Assembly (NCBI RefSeq): GCF_004168035.1
Contig: NZ_SDPU01000038.1
Location: forward strand, 1 to 33,237
Source of the DNA: Nocardioides iriomotensis
Lineage (GTDB): Bacteria > Actinomycetota > Actinomycetes > Propionibacteriales > Nocardioidaceae
Length of the DNA: 33,237 nucleotides
Direction: 5' to 3'
The translations under genes and the position numbers were made by a program. Shown piece after piece: positions 8,107 through 14,844 of the stretch (position 1 is its first letter; every line of letters begins with the position of its first letter). The notes under the pieces are model-generated. The model saw only the letters and a program-made list of their open reading frames with translations, did not search any database and was not told the origin of the DNA.

Positions 8107-8379
8107 TCACGTGCCGTTCCAGCCCGTGTCCGAGTCCGTCCCCAGCCGGGTGCCGTTCCAGCCGGTGTCGGAGTCCTTCTTGGTGGCCTTCTTGATCTTG
8201 GTGTTCTTGGTGTTCTTCGTGACGGCCTTCGTGCCGTTCCAACCCGTGTCGGAGTTGGTGGACACTCGCGTGCCGTTCCAACCGGTGTCGCTGGCGGAGG
8301 CCGGAGCCGCCACGCCACCGAACGCGCCTGCCACCAGCAGGGCGCCGGCAGCCAGCTTGGCTGCGCTGCGCTTCGTCAT
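8107..8379 (-). CDS. Small secreted protein with four SDTGWNGT repeats, unknown family
   Basis: I do not recognise this family. It has 90 aa. Residues 1-29 are a clear Sec signal peptide: MTKR, a hydrophobic AAGALLVAGAFGGVAA core and a PASA cleavage site. The mature ~61 residues start exactly at the first of four identical octapeptides SDTGWNGT (30-37, 43-50, 70-77, 83-90); the last ends at the stop codon. They form two pairs, each pair joined by R(V/L)(S/G)T(N/D), flanking a Lys/Thr/Asn linker (51-69: KAVTKNTKNTKIKKATKKD). The mature chain has no Cys; each repeat holds one Trp and one NGT. The minus strand is the coding one: nearly every third base is G or C (AAG, AAC, ACC, GGC), a GAGG ribosome site precedes the ATG, and the signal peptide is well formed. 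No modification enzyme or transporter lies beside it. Possible roles: cell-wall ligand, adhesin, or precursor of repeated peptides. None is shown. Confidence 0.75.
   Translation of the reverse strand: MTKRSAAKLAAGALLVAGAFGGVAAPASASDTGWNGTRVSTNSDTGWNGTKAVTKNTKNTKIKKATKKDSDTGWNGTRLGTDSDTGWNGT
8110..8292 (-). repeat. Four in-frame 24-bp repeats encoding SDTGWNGT
   Basis: Repeat units lie at 8269-8292, 8230-8253, 8149-8172 and 8110-8133 (first to fourth in reading order). Spacing between unit starts is 39, 81 and 39 bp, so the array is a duplicated pair. The peptides are identical while the DNA units differ only at synonymous positions (for example TCC, TCG or AGC for Ser). Confidence 0.9.
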
Positions 8380-8729
8380 TGCGTACCTCGTGTTCTCAGT
8401 CCCAGGGGTGCGGCGGTCGCCCGCCGTTCCCCTAGTGTCAGTCACCGGCGGCGACCCGGGCTAGAGAATCGGGCCGCGAGAATGTGCACTGCATGTTCCT
8501 GCAAAAAGGACAAGAACGGGACGCATGCGCTGCACAGGGCCTATAGTGCGTCGAGCAGTCCGGGCCTTCGGACCAACCGTCCGAAGCGGGCAAATCGGGT
8601 GGTTTCCGGTCTTGACCGGCCCCTCCTCCGCGGACGTCATCGTTGCGTAGTTGTGCAATACACGCCAGTCCGCTAGGTCGCGCAACAACCCGGACCGGTG
8701 TATACACGCCCCCCACCTAGGGTGGACGG
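8380..8729. promoter_or_regulatory. 350-bp divergent intergenic region with several dyads
   Basis: No gene seen. It separates the secreted repeat protein (minus) from the metallophosphoesterase (plus). At 8404-8433 a stem of CGGCGG/CCGCCG plus an outer AGGGG/CCCCT closes a GCGA tetraloop on the minus strand, placing it in the likely 5' leader of the secreted protein. At 8566-8586 CTTCGGAC/GTCCGAAG is a perfect 8-bp dyad with a 5-nt centre. TTGCGTAGTTGTGCAA (8643-8658) is an imperfect dyad. GTGTATACAC (8698-8707) is a perfect 10-bp palindrome next to the metallophosphoesterase promoter. No convincing -35/-10 pair for the minus-strand gene was found. Confidence 0.5.
8698..8723 (+). promoter_or_regulatory. 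Leaderless promoter -10 TAGGGT with upstream palindrome GTGTATACAC
   Basis: TAGGGT at 8718-8723 ends 6 nt before the ATG at 8730, the geometry of a leaderless start. The palindrome at 8698-8707 overlaps the expected -35 position, where a repressor would block RNA polymerase. No ribosome site precedes the ATG. Confidence 0.55.
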
Positions 8730-10301
8730 ATGCGGCTGTCGCGTCCGTTTCGTCCCCGTGGCGGTCTCCCCCGTCCGACGCCACGCCGTGTCGCCGTCCT
8801 GGTCGTCGCCTGGCTGCTCGTCGCGCTGCCCGTCGCGGCCGCGCTGTTCGCGACCGGTTCCCGCAGCACCGTCGTCGCGGGCCACGACGCGGTGGTCCGG
8901 CCGACCTTCGACGGTCACGCCACCCTCGACCTCGGCCCGTACATCCCGAGCTTCCGGCTCCCCACCGGCACCCGCCTCGGCGCTGCCATCGACCTGGGGG
9001 CGACCGAGCTCGACAGCTACGAGGCGCTGATCGAGCGCTACGCGTTCATCGCCAGCCAGCCGGAGGGTCAGGTCGCCAAGGTCCGCGCGACGATCGCCGA
9101 CCTCGCCCTCGACTCCGCGGTGCTCGGCGCCGTGATCGGCCTCGCCGGACCGGCGCTGGTGCTGCTGGTCGGCTGGTCGCGGTGGCGGGAGCTGACCCAT
9201 CCCTGGACCCTCCGCCGTACGGCGCTCGCCGGCATGAGCGCGGTGGTCCTGCTCGCCGCCGGGCTGGTCGTGCGCGACGACCAGGTGCCGCCCGTGGAGA
9301 GCGGCGACTGGGTGCCGCTGCAGGAGGCGCTGCCCGACCTCGACGTGCCCGCCGAGGCAGCCTCCCTCGAGGTCGAGTCCGGGCTGATGACGACCGGCAC
9401 GCGACGGCTCGTGGAGAGCGCCCTGGACACCTACCGCACGAGCCTGGACTTCTACCGCGAGCTGGTCGAGGCCGCGCCCGTGCTGGCCTCGCAGCTGCGC
9501 CAGCCGGAGGAGGGCGAGGTCGTCGGCCTGCTGGTCAGCGACCGGCACGACAACGTCGGCATGGACCCGGTCGCCCGGGCGGTGGCCGACGCCGGCGGCG
9601 CGACGTTCCTGCTCGACGCCGGTGACGACACCTCCACCGGCTCGTCGTGGGAGTCGTTCAGCCTGGAGTCGCTCGCCGAGGCGTTCGGCGACTACGACGA
9701 CCGCTACGGCATCGCCGGCAACCACGACAACGGCGACTTCGTCACCGACCGGCTCGACGAGCTCGGCTTCACCACGCTGGACGGCGAGGTCGTCGACGGG
9801 CCAGAGGGGATCCGGCTGCTCGGCGTCTCCGACGTGCGCAGCAGCGGCCTGGGCAGCTGGCGCGACGAGCGCGGCGTGACGTTCGAGGAGCAGAGCACCC
9901 GGCTGGCCGACCTCGCCTGCGAGCGCGACGCGGACGGCGAGCGAATCTCGACGCTGCTGGTGCACGACGCCAACAGCGCCCGGGTCGCGCTCGAGCGCGG
10001 CTGCGTCGACCTGGTGCTCGCGGGTCACCTGCACGTGCAGGTCGGGCCGACGCCGGTGGTGGGCGAGAACGGCCGGACCGGCTACACCTACACCAACGGC
10101 ACGACCGGCGGTGCGGCGTACGCCCTGGCGATCGGCAGCAAGCTGCGTCGTGATGCCGAGGTCTCGCTGGTGACCTACCGGGACGGCCGTCCGGCGGGGA
10201 TCCAGCCGGTGGTCGTGCGCACGACGGGGGAGTACGAGGTCGGCGACTGGACGCCGCTGCAGCTCGACGACATCGCCGCGACCGAGGACGTCCGGGAATG
10301 A
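8730..10301 (+). CDS. Membrane-anchored calcineurin-like metallophosphoesterase
   Basis: 523 aa. Three hydrophobic segments occupy the N-terminal third (about 25-48, 128-150, 168-188). The catalytic domain follows with the dinuclear metal motifs in order: DRH at 271-273 (the D-x-H motif), GDD at 298-300, GNHD at 330-333, a His at 412 (VHDAN) and GHLH at 432-435. This is the standard metallophosphoesterase set, so the protein should hydrolyse a phosphoester. With an odd number of membrane segments the domain probably faces outside, but topology is not certain. The region between the TM segments contains an unusual extracytoplasmic stretch. No partner gene lies beside it. It is expressed from its own leaderless-type promoter and ends in a strong hairpin. 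Confidence 0.88.
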   Translation: MRLSRPFRPRGGLPRPTPRRVAVLVVAWLLVALPVAAALFATGSRSTVVAGHDAVVRPTFDGHATLDLGPYIPSFRLPTGTRLGAAIDLGATELDSYEALIERYAFIASQPEGQVAKVRATIADLALDSAVLGAVIGLAGPALVLLVGWSRWRELTHPWTLRRTALAGMSAVVLLAAGLVVRDDQVPPVESGDWVPLQEALPDLDVPAEAASLEVESGLMTTGTRRLVESALDTYRTSLDFYRELVEAAPVLASQLRQPEEGEVVGLLVSDRHDNVGMDPVARAVADAGGATFLLDAGDDTSTGSSWESFSLESLAEAFGDYDDRYGIAGNHDNGDFVTDRLDELGFTTLDGEVVDGPEGIRLLGVSDVRSSGLGSWRDERGVTFEEQSTRLADLACERDADGERISTLLVHDANSARVALERGCVDLVLAGHLHVQVGPTPVVGENGRTGYTYTNGTTGGAAYALAIGSKLRRDAEVSLVTYRDGRPAGIQPVVVRTTGEYEVGDWTPLQLDDIAATEDVRE

Positions 10302-10303
10302 GC

Positions 10304-10334
10304 GCGGCCCCGCACCCGAGGGGTGCGGGGCCGC
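10304..10334. terminator. Perfect 14-bp GC-rich hairpin
   Basis: GCGGCCCCGCACCC (10304-10317) and GGGTGCGGGGCCGC (10321-10334) pair exactly around the loop GAG, directly after the metallophosphoesterase stop and just past the 3' end of tRNA-Ser(GCT) on the other strand. A bidirectional terminator without a U-tract. Confidence 0.8.
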
Positions 10335-10341
10335 GGCGGAC

Positions 10342-10434
10342 TGGCGGAGGTGGCGGGATTTGAACCCGCGAGAGGGGTTTGCCCTCAACCCGCTTAGCAG
10401 GCGGGCGCCATAGACCGGACTAGGCGACACCTCC
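10342..10434 (-). tRNA. tRNA-Ser (anticodon GCT)
   Basis: Minus-strand acceptor GGAGGTG/CACCTCC. Anticodon stem CCCGC/GCGGG encloses CTGCTAA, anticodon GCT. A long variable arm (class II) is present, and the T-arm GCGGG-TTCAAAT-CCCGC is perfect. Encoded CCA occupies 10342-10344. Without CCA the gene is 90 nt. Confidence 0.96.
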
Positions 10435-10504
10435 CGACAGCGAGGGACAGGCTACCGGTCGCCGCCGGGGCGCGGCCAATCGGCCGGGCGGGCGGGCTGG
10501 AGGT

Positions 10505-10966
10505 TCAGAAGGAGGGCGGCACCGGGCGGTAGCCGTGCCCCCGGTTGAGGTGCTGCTGGAGGTCGCGCACGAAGGCGGTCTCACCGCGCTCGACGACGCC
10601 CACCGGGATCGTGGTCGTGCTCCCGTCGCGGCGGCGCAGCACCACGCAGCGGGCGCCGCCGACCGTGGTCGCGACGACGTCCTCGACGTCCTTCCAGCGG
10701 CCCTGCGCGACGCCGACGCCGCGCACGAGGCGCACCCGGTAGCCCTCGTCGTCGAGCCGCACGATCGTCGTACGGCGGACCAGGACGAGGCCCCCGCCGA
10801 CCACGAGGACGACGGCCAGCACGACCGCGGTCGACAGCACGGCGCGCGGCCACGAGAACGCCCCGACCAGGACGGCGACGAGCACGACCAGCAGTCCGGC
10901 CGCGGCCGCGGTCGCGCCCATCATCCGGACGGCGACGGGCGCCGCCAGCCGATAGTCGGAGGTCAT
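10505..10966 (-). CDS. Small two-TM membrane protein with PH-like C-terminal domain
   Basis: 153 aa from the ATG at 10966. Two adjacent membrane helices (about 15-36 and 42-62) are followed by a short soluble domain beginning RRTTIVRLDDEGYRVRLVRG, with alternating beta strands (GRWKDVEDVVATT, CVVLRRRDGSTTTIPVG) and a closing helix (RGETAFVRDLQQHLNRG). This pattern matches the bacterial PH-like domain proteins common in actinobacteria; function unknown. The start is uncertain: no good ribosome site or -10 precedes the ATG, and an in-frame TTG lies 36 nt upstream at 11002. Monocistronic, divergent from the next gene. Confidence 0.6.
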   Translation of the reverse strand: MTSDYRLAAPVAVRMMGATAAAAGLLVVLVAVLVGAFSWPRAVLSTAVVLAVVLVVGGGLVLVRRTTIVRLDDEGYRVRLVRGVGVAQGRWKDVEDVVATTVGGARCVVLRRRDGSTTTIPVGVVERGETAFVRDLQQHLNRGHGYRPVPPSF

Positions 10967-11085
10967 GCCCGGAATCGAACCAGCCTGCGCGCACTGGACC
11001 AAACGGGCGGCACGAGGCTCTTGTCACACCGGCCCCGCGAGCGCACACTCGAATCCCCACACACCTCCCCCCGAGGAGGCCTGCG

Positions 11086-11445
11086 ATGACTGGTCTCGAG
11101 CACGCGATCCAGGGACTCCGGGAGGCCCTCGACGCACCCCGCCGGCAGCACATGTGGCGCTGGCTGGTCCGACACCGCATGGCCGCGGTCAAGGACGCAC
11201 TGGCCCCCGAGGGGACCCGTGGCGGAGACGCCTGGCTGGCGTCCCGCGAGCTCACCCTCCATCGTGAGCGGGACTCGCTGATCCGCCGGCTCACCGAGCT
11301 CGGGCCCGCCGTGCTGGAGTCCGACGACGTCGACACCGTGCGCGGCGAGCTGACCAAGCTGGTCGGCGCGCTGGAGCGCTACCGGCAGCGGCTCAACGAC
11401 CTGGTTTACGACAGCGTGTCGCTGGAGCTCGGCGGCTCGGAGTAG
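11086..11445 (+). CDS. Hypothetical helical protein, 119 aa
   Basis: I do not recognise a family. The protein is soluble, highly charged and predicted helical, with a likely coiled coil over about 60-110 (RDSLIRRLTELGP ... LTKLVGALERYRQRLNDLV) and a basic WRWLVRHRMAAVKDAL segment near residues 24-39. The ATG at 11086 has a good ribosome site (GAGGAGG, 7-9 nt upstream). Its last 40 bp overlap, on the opposite strand, the 3' end of the peptidase E-like gene. Codon use matches the surroundings, so it is likely a real lineage-specific gene. Confidence 0.65.
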   Translation: MTGLEHAIQGLREALDAPRRQHMWRWLVRHRMAAVKDALAPEGTRGGDAWLASRELTLHRERDSLIRRLTELGPAVLESDDVDTVRGELTKLVGALERYRQRLNDLVYDSVSLELGGSE

Positions 11446-12161
11446 CCACCCCGGTAGCCACCCAGGTACGTCGCCTCCAGCGGGGTCTCGACGACCCGCC
11501 CGTCGACGAGCTCGACGCGGTACCCGTCCGCGCCCGGCCGCGACGCGACCACGTCGGTCAGCTCGCCGTCCTCGAAGAGGAGGCCGCAGCCGTCGTCCGC
11601 GGCGTAGCCGCCCGGGAAGCCCTCGGCCACCAGCGCCCGGTAGGTGCCGGCGCGGAGCTCCTCGCCGTCGTAGTGCGGGCACGACGACCCGGGCACGAAG
11701 CCGAGGCCGTCGCGCAGCGGGGCCAGGCCGGGCCCGAACGAGTCGGTGACCGAGGCCTCGAACCAGCAGTTCATGCCGGCGCTGATCCCGGCCAGCACCG
11801 TGCCCCGGTCGGCGGCCTCGGCGAGGATCTCGGGCAGCCCGTGCAGCCGCCAGACGGCGAGCAGGTTGGCGGTGCTGCCGCCCCCGACGTACACCACGTC
11901 CTGCGGCAGCAGGAACGACCGCAGGTCGGCCTGCTCGCGGGTGAACAGCCGCAGCACGCTGGTGTCCGCGCGGCCGGCGAACGCCTCCTCGAAGGTGCGC
12001 ACGTAGTCGGCGGCGTCCCCGCTGGCGGTCGGCACGAAGCAGACCTTCGGCCGGCGGCCGGGGTCACGGACGAGGCTGAGCAGGTAGTCGTCGAGCGCGG
12101 GGTTGTCGGGCTCCATCGAGAACCCGCCACCACCGAGAGCGAAGATGCGGCGCCGTACCAT
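11406..12161 (-). CDS. Peptidase E-like (S51 / class I glutamine amidotransferase-like) protein
   Basis: 251 aa. Rossmann-like alpha/beta fold with the nucleophile elbow GISAGMN, Ser at about residue 127, as in aspartyl dipeptidases (peptidase E) and cyanophycinases of family S51. FALGGGGF at the N-terminus and VYVGGGSTANLL at 90-101 match the glycine-rich loops of this family; PHYDGEEL supplies a candidate catalytic His. The likely activity is cleavage of Asp-X dipeptides in the cytosol, but the family is broad and many members are uncharacterised. The ATG at 12161 is preferred to upstream codons because AAAGGA precedes it by 6 nt. The C-terminal tail (SEPPSSSDTLS) overlaps the convergent hypothetical gene by 40 bp. 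Confidence 0.85.
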   Translation of the reverse strand: MVRRRIFALGGGGFSMEPDNPALDDYLLSLVRDPGRRPKVCFVPTASGDAADYVRTFEEAFAGRADTSVLRLFTREQADLRSFLLPQDVVYVGGGSTANLLAVWRLHGLPEILAEAADRGTVLAGISAGMNCWFEASVTDSFGPGLAPLRDGLGFVPGSSCPHYDGEELRAGTYRALVAEGFPGGYAADDGCGLLFEDGELTDVVASRPGADGYRVELVDGRVVETPLEATYLGGYRGGYSEPPSSSDTLS

Positions 12162-12248
12162 CTGGTCCTTTCCAGGCGTACTCCCCCGAGCGCGCCATGC
12201 CACGACGGCTCACCCGATGGTCACACCACCGCCGGGCAGGCTGTCGCG

Positions 12249-12337
12249 CAGAGGGGGCGGGATTCGAACCCGCGGCTGACATCTCTGCCAGCGACCGCTT
12301 TCAAGGCGGTTCCGATCGGCCACTCCGGCACCCCTCC
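12249..12337 (-). tRNA. tRNA-Ser (anticodon TGA)
   Basis: Minus-strand acceptor GGAGGGG pairs with CCCCTCT (one G-U). Anticodon stem ACCGC/GCGGT encloses CTTGAAA, anticodon TGA. Long variable arm; T-arm GCGGG-TTCGAAT-CCCGC. 89 nt including discriminator G; CCA is not encoded, unlike the tRNA-Ser(GCT) in this window. Confidence 0.96.
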
Positions 12338-12341
12338 GTGA

Positions 12342-12356
12342 ACCGGGTGCCCCGGT
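12342..12356. terminator. Short hairpin between biotin carrier gene and tRNA-Ser(TGA)
   Basis: ACCGGG (12342-12347), TGC, CCCGGT (12351-12356). A perfect 6-bp stem downstream of the biotin carrier stop codon on the minus strand. Weak candidate. Confidence 0.3.
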
Positions 12357-12384
12357 GCACGCACGGGAGTGTACGGCGCTGCGG

Positions 12385-12621
12385 TCAGGACAGGTCGAGA
12401 GAGACCAGGATGTCGCCCTCCTGGACGACGTCACCGGAGGAGACCTTGACGGCGCTCACGGTCCCGGGGTGCTCGGTCAGCACCGGGATCTCCATCTTCA
12501 TCGACTCGAGCAGCACCACCGTGTCGCCGGCCGCGACGGTGTCGCCGGGCTCGACGGTCACCGTCATCACGTTGGCCACCATCTCCGCGACGATGTCGGC
12601 CGACCGGGGTTCACGCGCCAT
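12385..12621 (-). CDS. Stand-alone biotin (biotin/lipoyl) carrier domain protein
   Basis: 78 aa, a complete biotinyl domain with nothing else. ESMKMEI carries the biotinylated Lys (residue 42), and the two halves of the flattened barrel (VEPGDTV and VSSGDVVQEGDILVSL) are clear. It resembles the mycobacterial biotinylated protein TB7.3. It presumably carries CO2 for an acyl-CoA carboxylase encoded elsewhere; no carboxylase gene is in the window. The start is supported by a -10-like TAGGTT ending 7 nt before the ATG (leaderless). Confidence 0.92.
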   Translation of the reverse strand: MAREPRSADIVAEMVANVMTVTVEPGDTVAAGDTVVLLESMKMEIPVLTEHPGTVSAVKVSSGDVVQEGDILVSLDLS

Positions 12622-12628
12622 GGTGGCG

Positions 12629-12634
12629 AACCTA
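12629..12634 (-). promoter_or_regulatory. -10 element TAGGTT of biotin carrier gene (leaderless)
   Basis: On the minus strand TAGGTT is followed by 7 nt and the ATG at 12621. No ribosome-binding sequence separates them. Confidence 0.5.
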
Positions 12635-12651
12635 CTACGAAGGCCCGCTGA

Positions 12652-13932
12652 TCAGAGCAGCGCGGCGGTACGGCGGGGTTCGGGCCGGTGCGCCGTCGCC
12701 TCCTCCTCGCGCCGGGCCCGGGCGCCGCGCGTGCCGGAGAGGAACGCGTCGATCCGGATCACCAGGTAGCCGAGGACGAGCCCGATCACCACGCCGTACC
12801 CGACCGTGATGCCGGCCTCGAGCAGCGTCCTCCGGTGGTCGATCAGCGAGGTCGCGATGCCGGCGAGCGCGGTCGCACCGAACGCGCACGGCCACCAGCC
12901 CTGGCGGCGGCGCGCGCGGGTCGAGACGCCCCAGGCGAGCGCCGGTATCCCCAGCAGGGCCTCCAGCGGGCGCGGCACACCGCCGAGCGTCATCCGGGCG
13001 TCGCGGTAGGCCTGCTCCATGCTGCGGATCAGCTCGGGCGAGCCCCAGCGGGTGAGTGCCTCGGTGTAGGCGAGCGACAGCGCCAGGAGGAGCAGACCGC
13101 CGACCACCACGACGGCGCCGCGGGTGCCGAGGCCCGGGAAGCCCGCGCCGAGCCGGTAGACGAGGGCCACCGTGGCCAGCAGGGACAGCGTGAGGACGAG
13201 GTACTCCGTGCGCTCGACCGAGACCTTGGCGTCGTAGGCGTTGGCGGCGAACGCCGCGACGGACGCGACGAACGTCGCGACGAGGCACTCGCGCACCACG
13301 CCGGCGAACCGGGCCGCCGGGACGGTCACGATCACGCCGAGGACCGCGCCCATGGTGGCGGTCACCACGGTCGCGCCGGCGAGGAGGACGGGGACGCCGG
13401 AGACCGCGGCGCCGGCGGACAGCAGCAGCGCCAGCACGGCGGTGAGGAGCGGTCGGCCGCCCGTGCGCACGCCGAGCGCGAAGGCGTAGAGCGTGGTGAC
13501 CGCGACCGCGCCACCGAGCGGGAGCCAGGGGGCGAGCCAGGTGGGGATGCCCATGTCGAACCACCCGGCGAGGAGGGCGGCGAGGGCGGCGAGCGTCGCG
13601 AGCAGCCAGGTGGTGGCGAACGTGCCTTGGGACACGGCTCGCCAGACGGTGCGCTTCTGGGTGAGGTCGGGGATCTCCGGCGACGTGGTCGTCGGCCCGG
13701 GGACGAGCGGGATGTCCGAGGGGACGGTCAGCGTCCGTTCCCGCTCGACGGCGCGCGCGGGCGGCGGGCCCGGGTCTGCCGGCGCAGGTGTGGCACCGAC
13801 CGGCGCCGCGAGCGGCGTGGTGGTCACCGGGGAAGGGTCGCGGGCGGGTCGGCCGCCGCGGCGCGGCGGCTTCTCGAGCCGTCGCTTGGGCGGTGGGGCC
13901 GCGCGTCGGCGACCAGGCTTCTGGTCAGGCAC
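12652..13932 (-). CDS. Polytopic membrane protein with disordered N-terminus
   Basis: 426 aa. Residues 1 to about 95 are Pro/Arg/Ala-rich and cytoplasmic in character ([20 protein letters not shown]), followed by roughly ten membrane helices and a basic C-terminal tail. No catalytic or transport motif is recognised. A KVSVERTEYL segment between helices could be an external loop. The gene starts with GTG at 13932 after a GAGG ribosome site. It is transcribed alone, downstream of the nitrilase-family gene on the same strand with a 57-bp gap, so co-transcription is possible. Confidence 0.7.
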   Translation of the reverse strand: MPDQKPGRRRAAPPPKRRLEKPPRRGGRPARDPSPVTTTPLAAPVGATPAPADPGPPPARAVERERTLTVPSDIPLVPGPTTTSPEIPDLTQKRTVWRAVSQGTFATTWLLATLAALAALLAGWFDMGIPTWLAPWLPLGGAVAVTTLYAFALGVRTGGRPLLTAVLALLLSAGAAVSGVPVLLAGATVVTATMGAVLGVIVTVPAARFAGVVRECLVATFVASVAAFAANAYDAKVSVERTEYLVLTLSLLATVALVYRLGAGFPGLGTRGAVVVVGGLLLLALSLAYTEALTRWGSPELIRSMEQAYRDARMTLGGVPRPLEALLGIPALAWGVSTRARRRQGWWPCAFGATALAGIATSLIDHRRTLLEAGITVGYGVVIGLVLGYLVIRIDAFLSGTRGARARREEEATAHRPEPRRTAALL

Positions 13933-13989
13933 GGAACCCCTCGAGAAGTCGGTGACGGATCCCCGCAGGATATCGGCTGGGGCGTAGCG

Positions 13990-14817
13990 CTACATCCGGC
14001 GGTTCAGCAGGGACGGGTTGGTCCGCCTGACCGCATCGAGCTCGCCCAGGTCGACCGTCGCGGTGACCACGCGACCGTCGGCGTCGTCGGTCTCGGCGAG
14101 CACGTCGCCGCTCGGCGCGACGACCAGCGAGTGGCCGGTGTAGCGGGGCGCGGGCTGGCCGGCCGCGGCGACGTACACGGTGTTCTCGATCGCCCGCGCG
14201 GTGACCAGCGTGCGCCAGTGCTCGACCTTGCGCTCGCCGGCCACCCAGGCCGCGGGGACCAGCAGGAGCTCGGCGCCGCGCTCGGCGAGGGACCGGCTGA
14301 GCTCGGGGAAGCGCAGGTCGTAGCAGGTGGTGAGGCCGACCCGCACGCCCTCCACGTCGACCAGCACGGGCTCGACGGTGCCGGCGACGAGCCGGTCGGA
14401 CTCCTTGTAGCCGAAGGAGTCGTAGAGGTGGATCTTGCGGTACGACGCCCGCAGCCCGCCGTCGGGCCCGAGCACGACAAGCGTGTTGTAGGGGCGCGCG
14501 GGGTCGTCGCTCGTCTCGAACATCCCGGCGACGACGGTGACCCCGTGCGTGCGGGCCTGCTCGGCGACGGCGTCGACGAACGGTCCGTCGAGCGGCTCGG
14601 CGTACGCCGACACGTCCGAGCCCGGCTTGCCGAAGTCCCGGGCGAACGCCTCGGGGAGCACCACGAGCCCGGGGCGTGGGTCGTGCCGGACGGCGTCGCC
14701 GACCACGGAGAGGGCCGCGCGGTTGTCGGCCGGGTCGAGGCTCGAGGCGCGCTGGACCAGGGCGACGGTCAGCCTCGTGCTGCGCCCGGGGCTGCGCTCC
14801 GTGCTGTCTGCGGCCAT
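13990..14817 (-). CDS. Carbon-nitrogen hydrolase (nitrilase superfamily)
   Basis: 275 aa, typical single-domain length. The catalytic triad is visible: Glu 56 (LPEAFARD), Lys 128 (YRKIHLYDSFG) and Cys 165 (TTCYDLRFPEL). The CYDLRFPEL and KIHLYD signatures fit the Nit1/Nit2 and deaminated-glutathione amidase or omega-amidase side of the superfamily rather than true nitrilases. Likely role: amidase hydrolysis of a small cytosolic amide, possibly metabolite repair. The ATG at 14817 is chosen because MAADSTERSPG precedes the first conserved strand (TRLTVALVQ), and a -10-like CAGGCT ends 7 nt before it. Divergent from the MobA-like gene, 27 bp between the two start codons. Confidence 0.92.
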   Translation of the reverse strand: MAADSTERSPGRSTRLTVALVQRASSLDPADNRAALSVVGDAVRHDPRPGLVVLPEAFARDFGKPGSDVSAYAEPLDGPFVDAVAEQARTHGVTVVAGMFETSDDPARPYNTLVVLGPDGGLRASYRKIHLYDSFGYKESDRLVAGTVEPVLVDVEGVRVGLTTCYDLRFPELSRSLAERGAELLLVPAAWVAGERKVEHWRTLVTARAIENTVYVAAAGQPAPRYTGHSLVVAPSGDVLAETDDADGRVVTATVDLGELDAVRRTNPSLLNRRM

Positions 14818-14824
14818 GCGAGCC

Positions 14825-14837
14825 AGCCTGCCAGACT
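14825..14837. promoter_or_regulatory. Back-to-back leaderless -10 elements of divergent genes
   Basis: Minus strand: CAGGCT at 14830-14825, 7 nt before ATG 14817. Plus strand: CAGACT at 14832-14837, 7 nt before GTG 14845. The two hexamers are 1 bp apart, so each promoter's -35 region must lie in the other gene's first codons and the two cannot both bind polymerase at once. Confidence 0.6.
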
Positions 14838-14844
14838 GACCGGC

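Noticed and set aside
8107-8379. RiPP (modified peptide) gene cluster around the repeat protein
   Set aside because: No modification enzyme, protease or transporter gene is adjacent. The repeats alone do not support a biosynthetic cluster.
7979-8464. Plus-strand open frame over the repeat gene, with VPFQPVSES repeats and a hydrophobic stretch
   Set aside because: It is the antisense of the SDTGWNGT gene. The minus strand has the signal peptide, ribosome site and G/C-ending codons; the plus frame has none of these.
10964-11020. tRNA-like T-arm GGTTCGATTCC on the minus strand near the PH-like gene start
   Set aside because: The T-stem does not pair well and no acceptor, D or anticodon arm can be drawn. 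Likely chance or a remnant too short to call.
10342-12337. Integration sites at the two tRNA-Ser genes
   Set aside because: No integrase, no duplicated tRNA 3' end and no foreign-looking DNA next to either tRNA.
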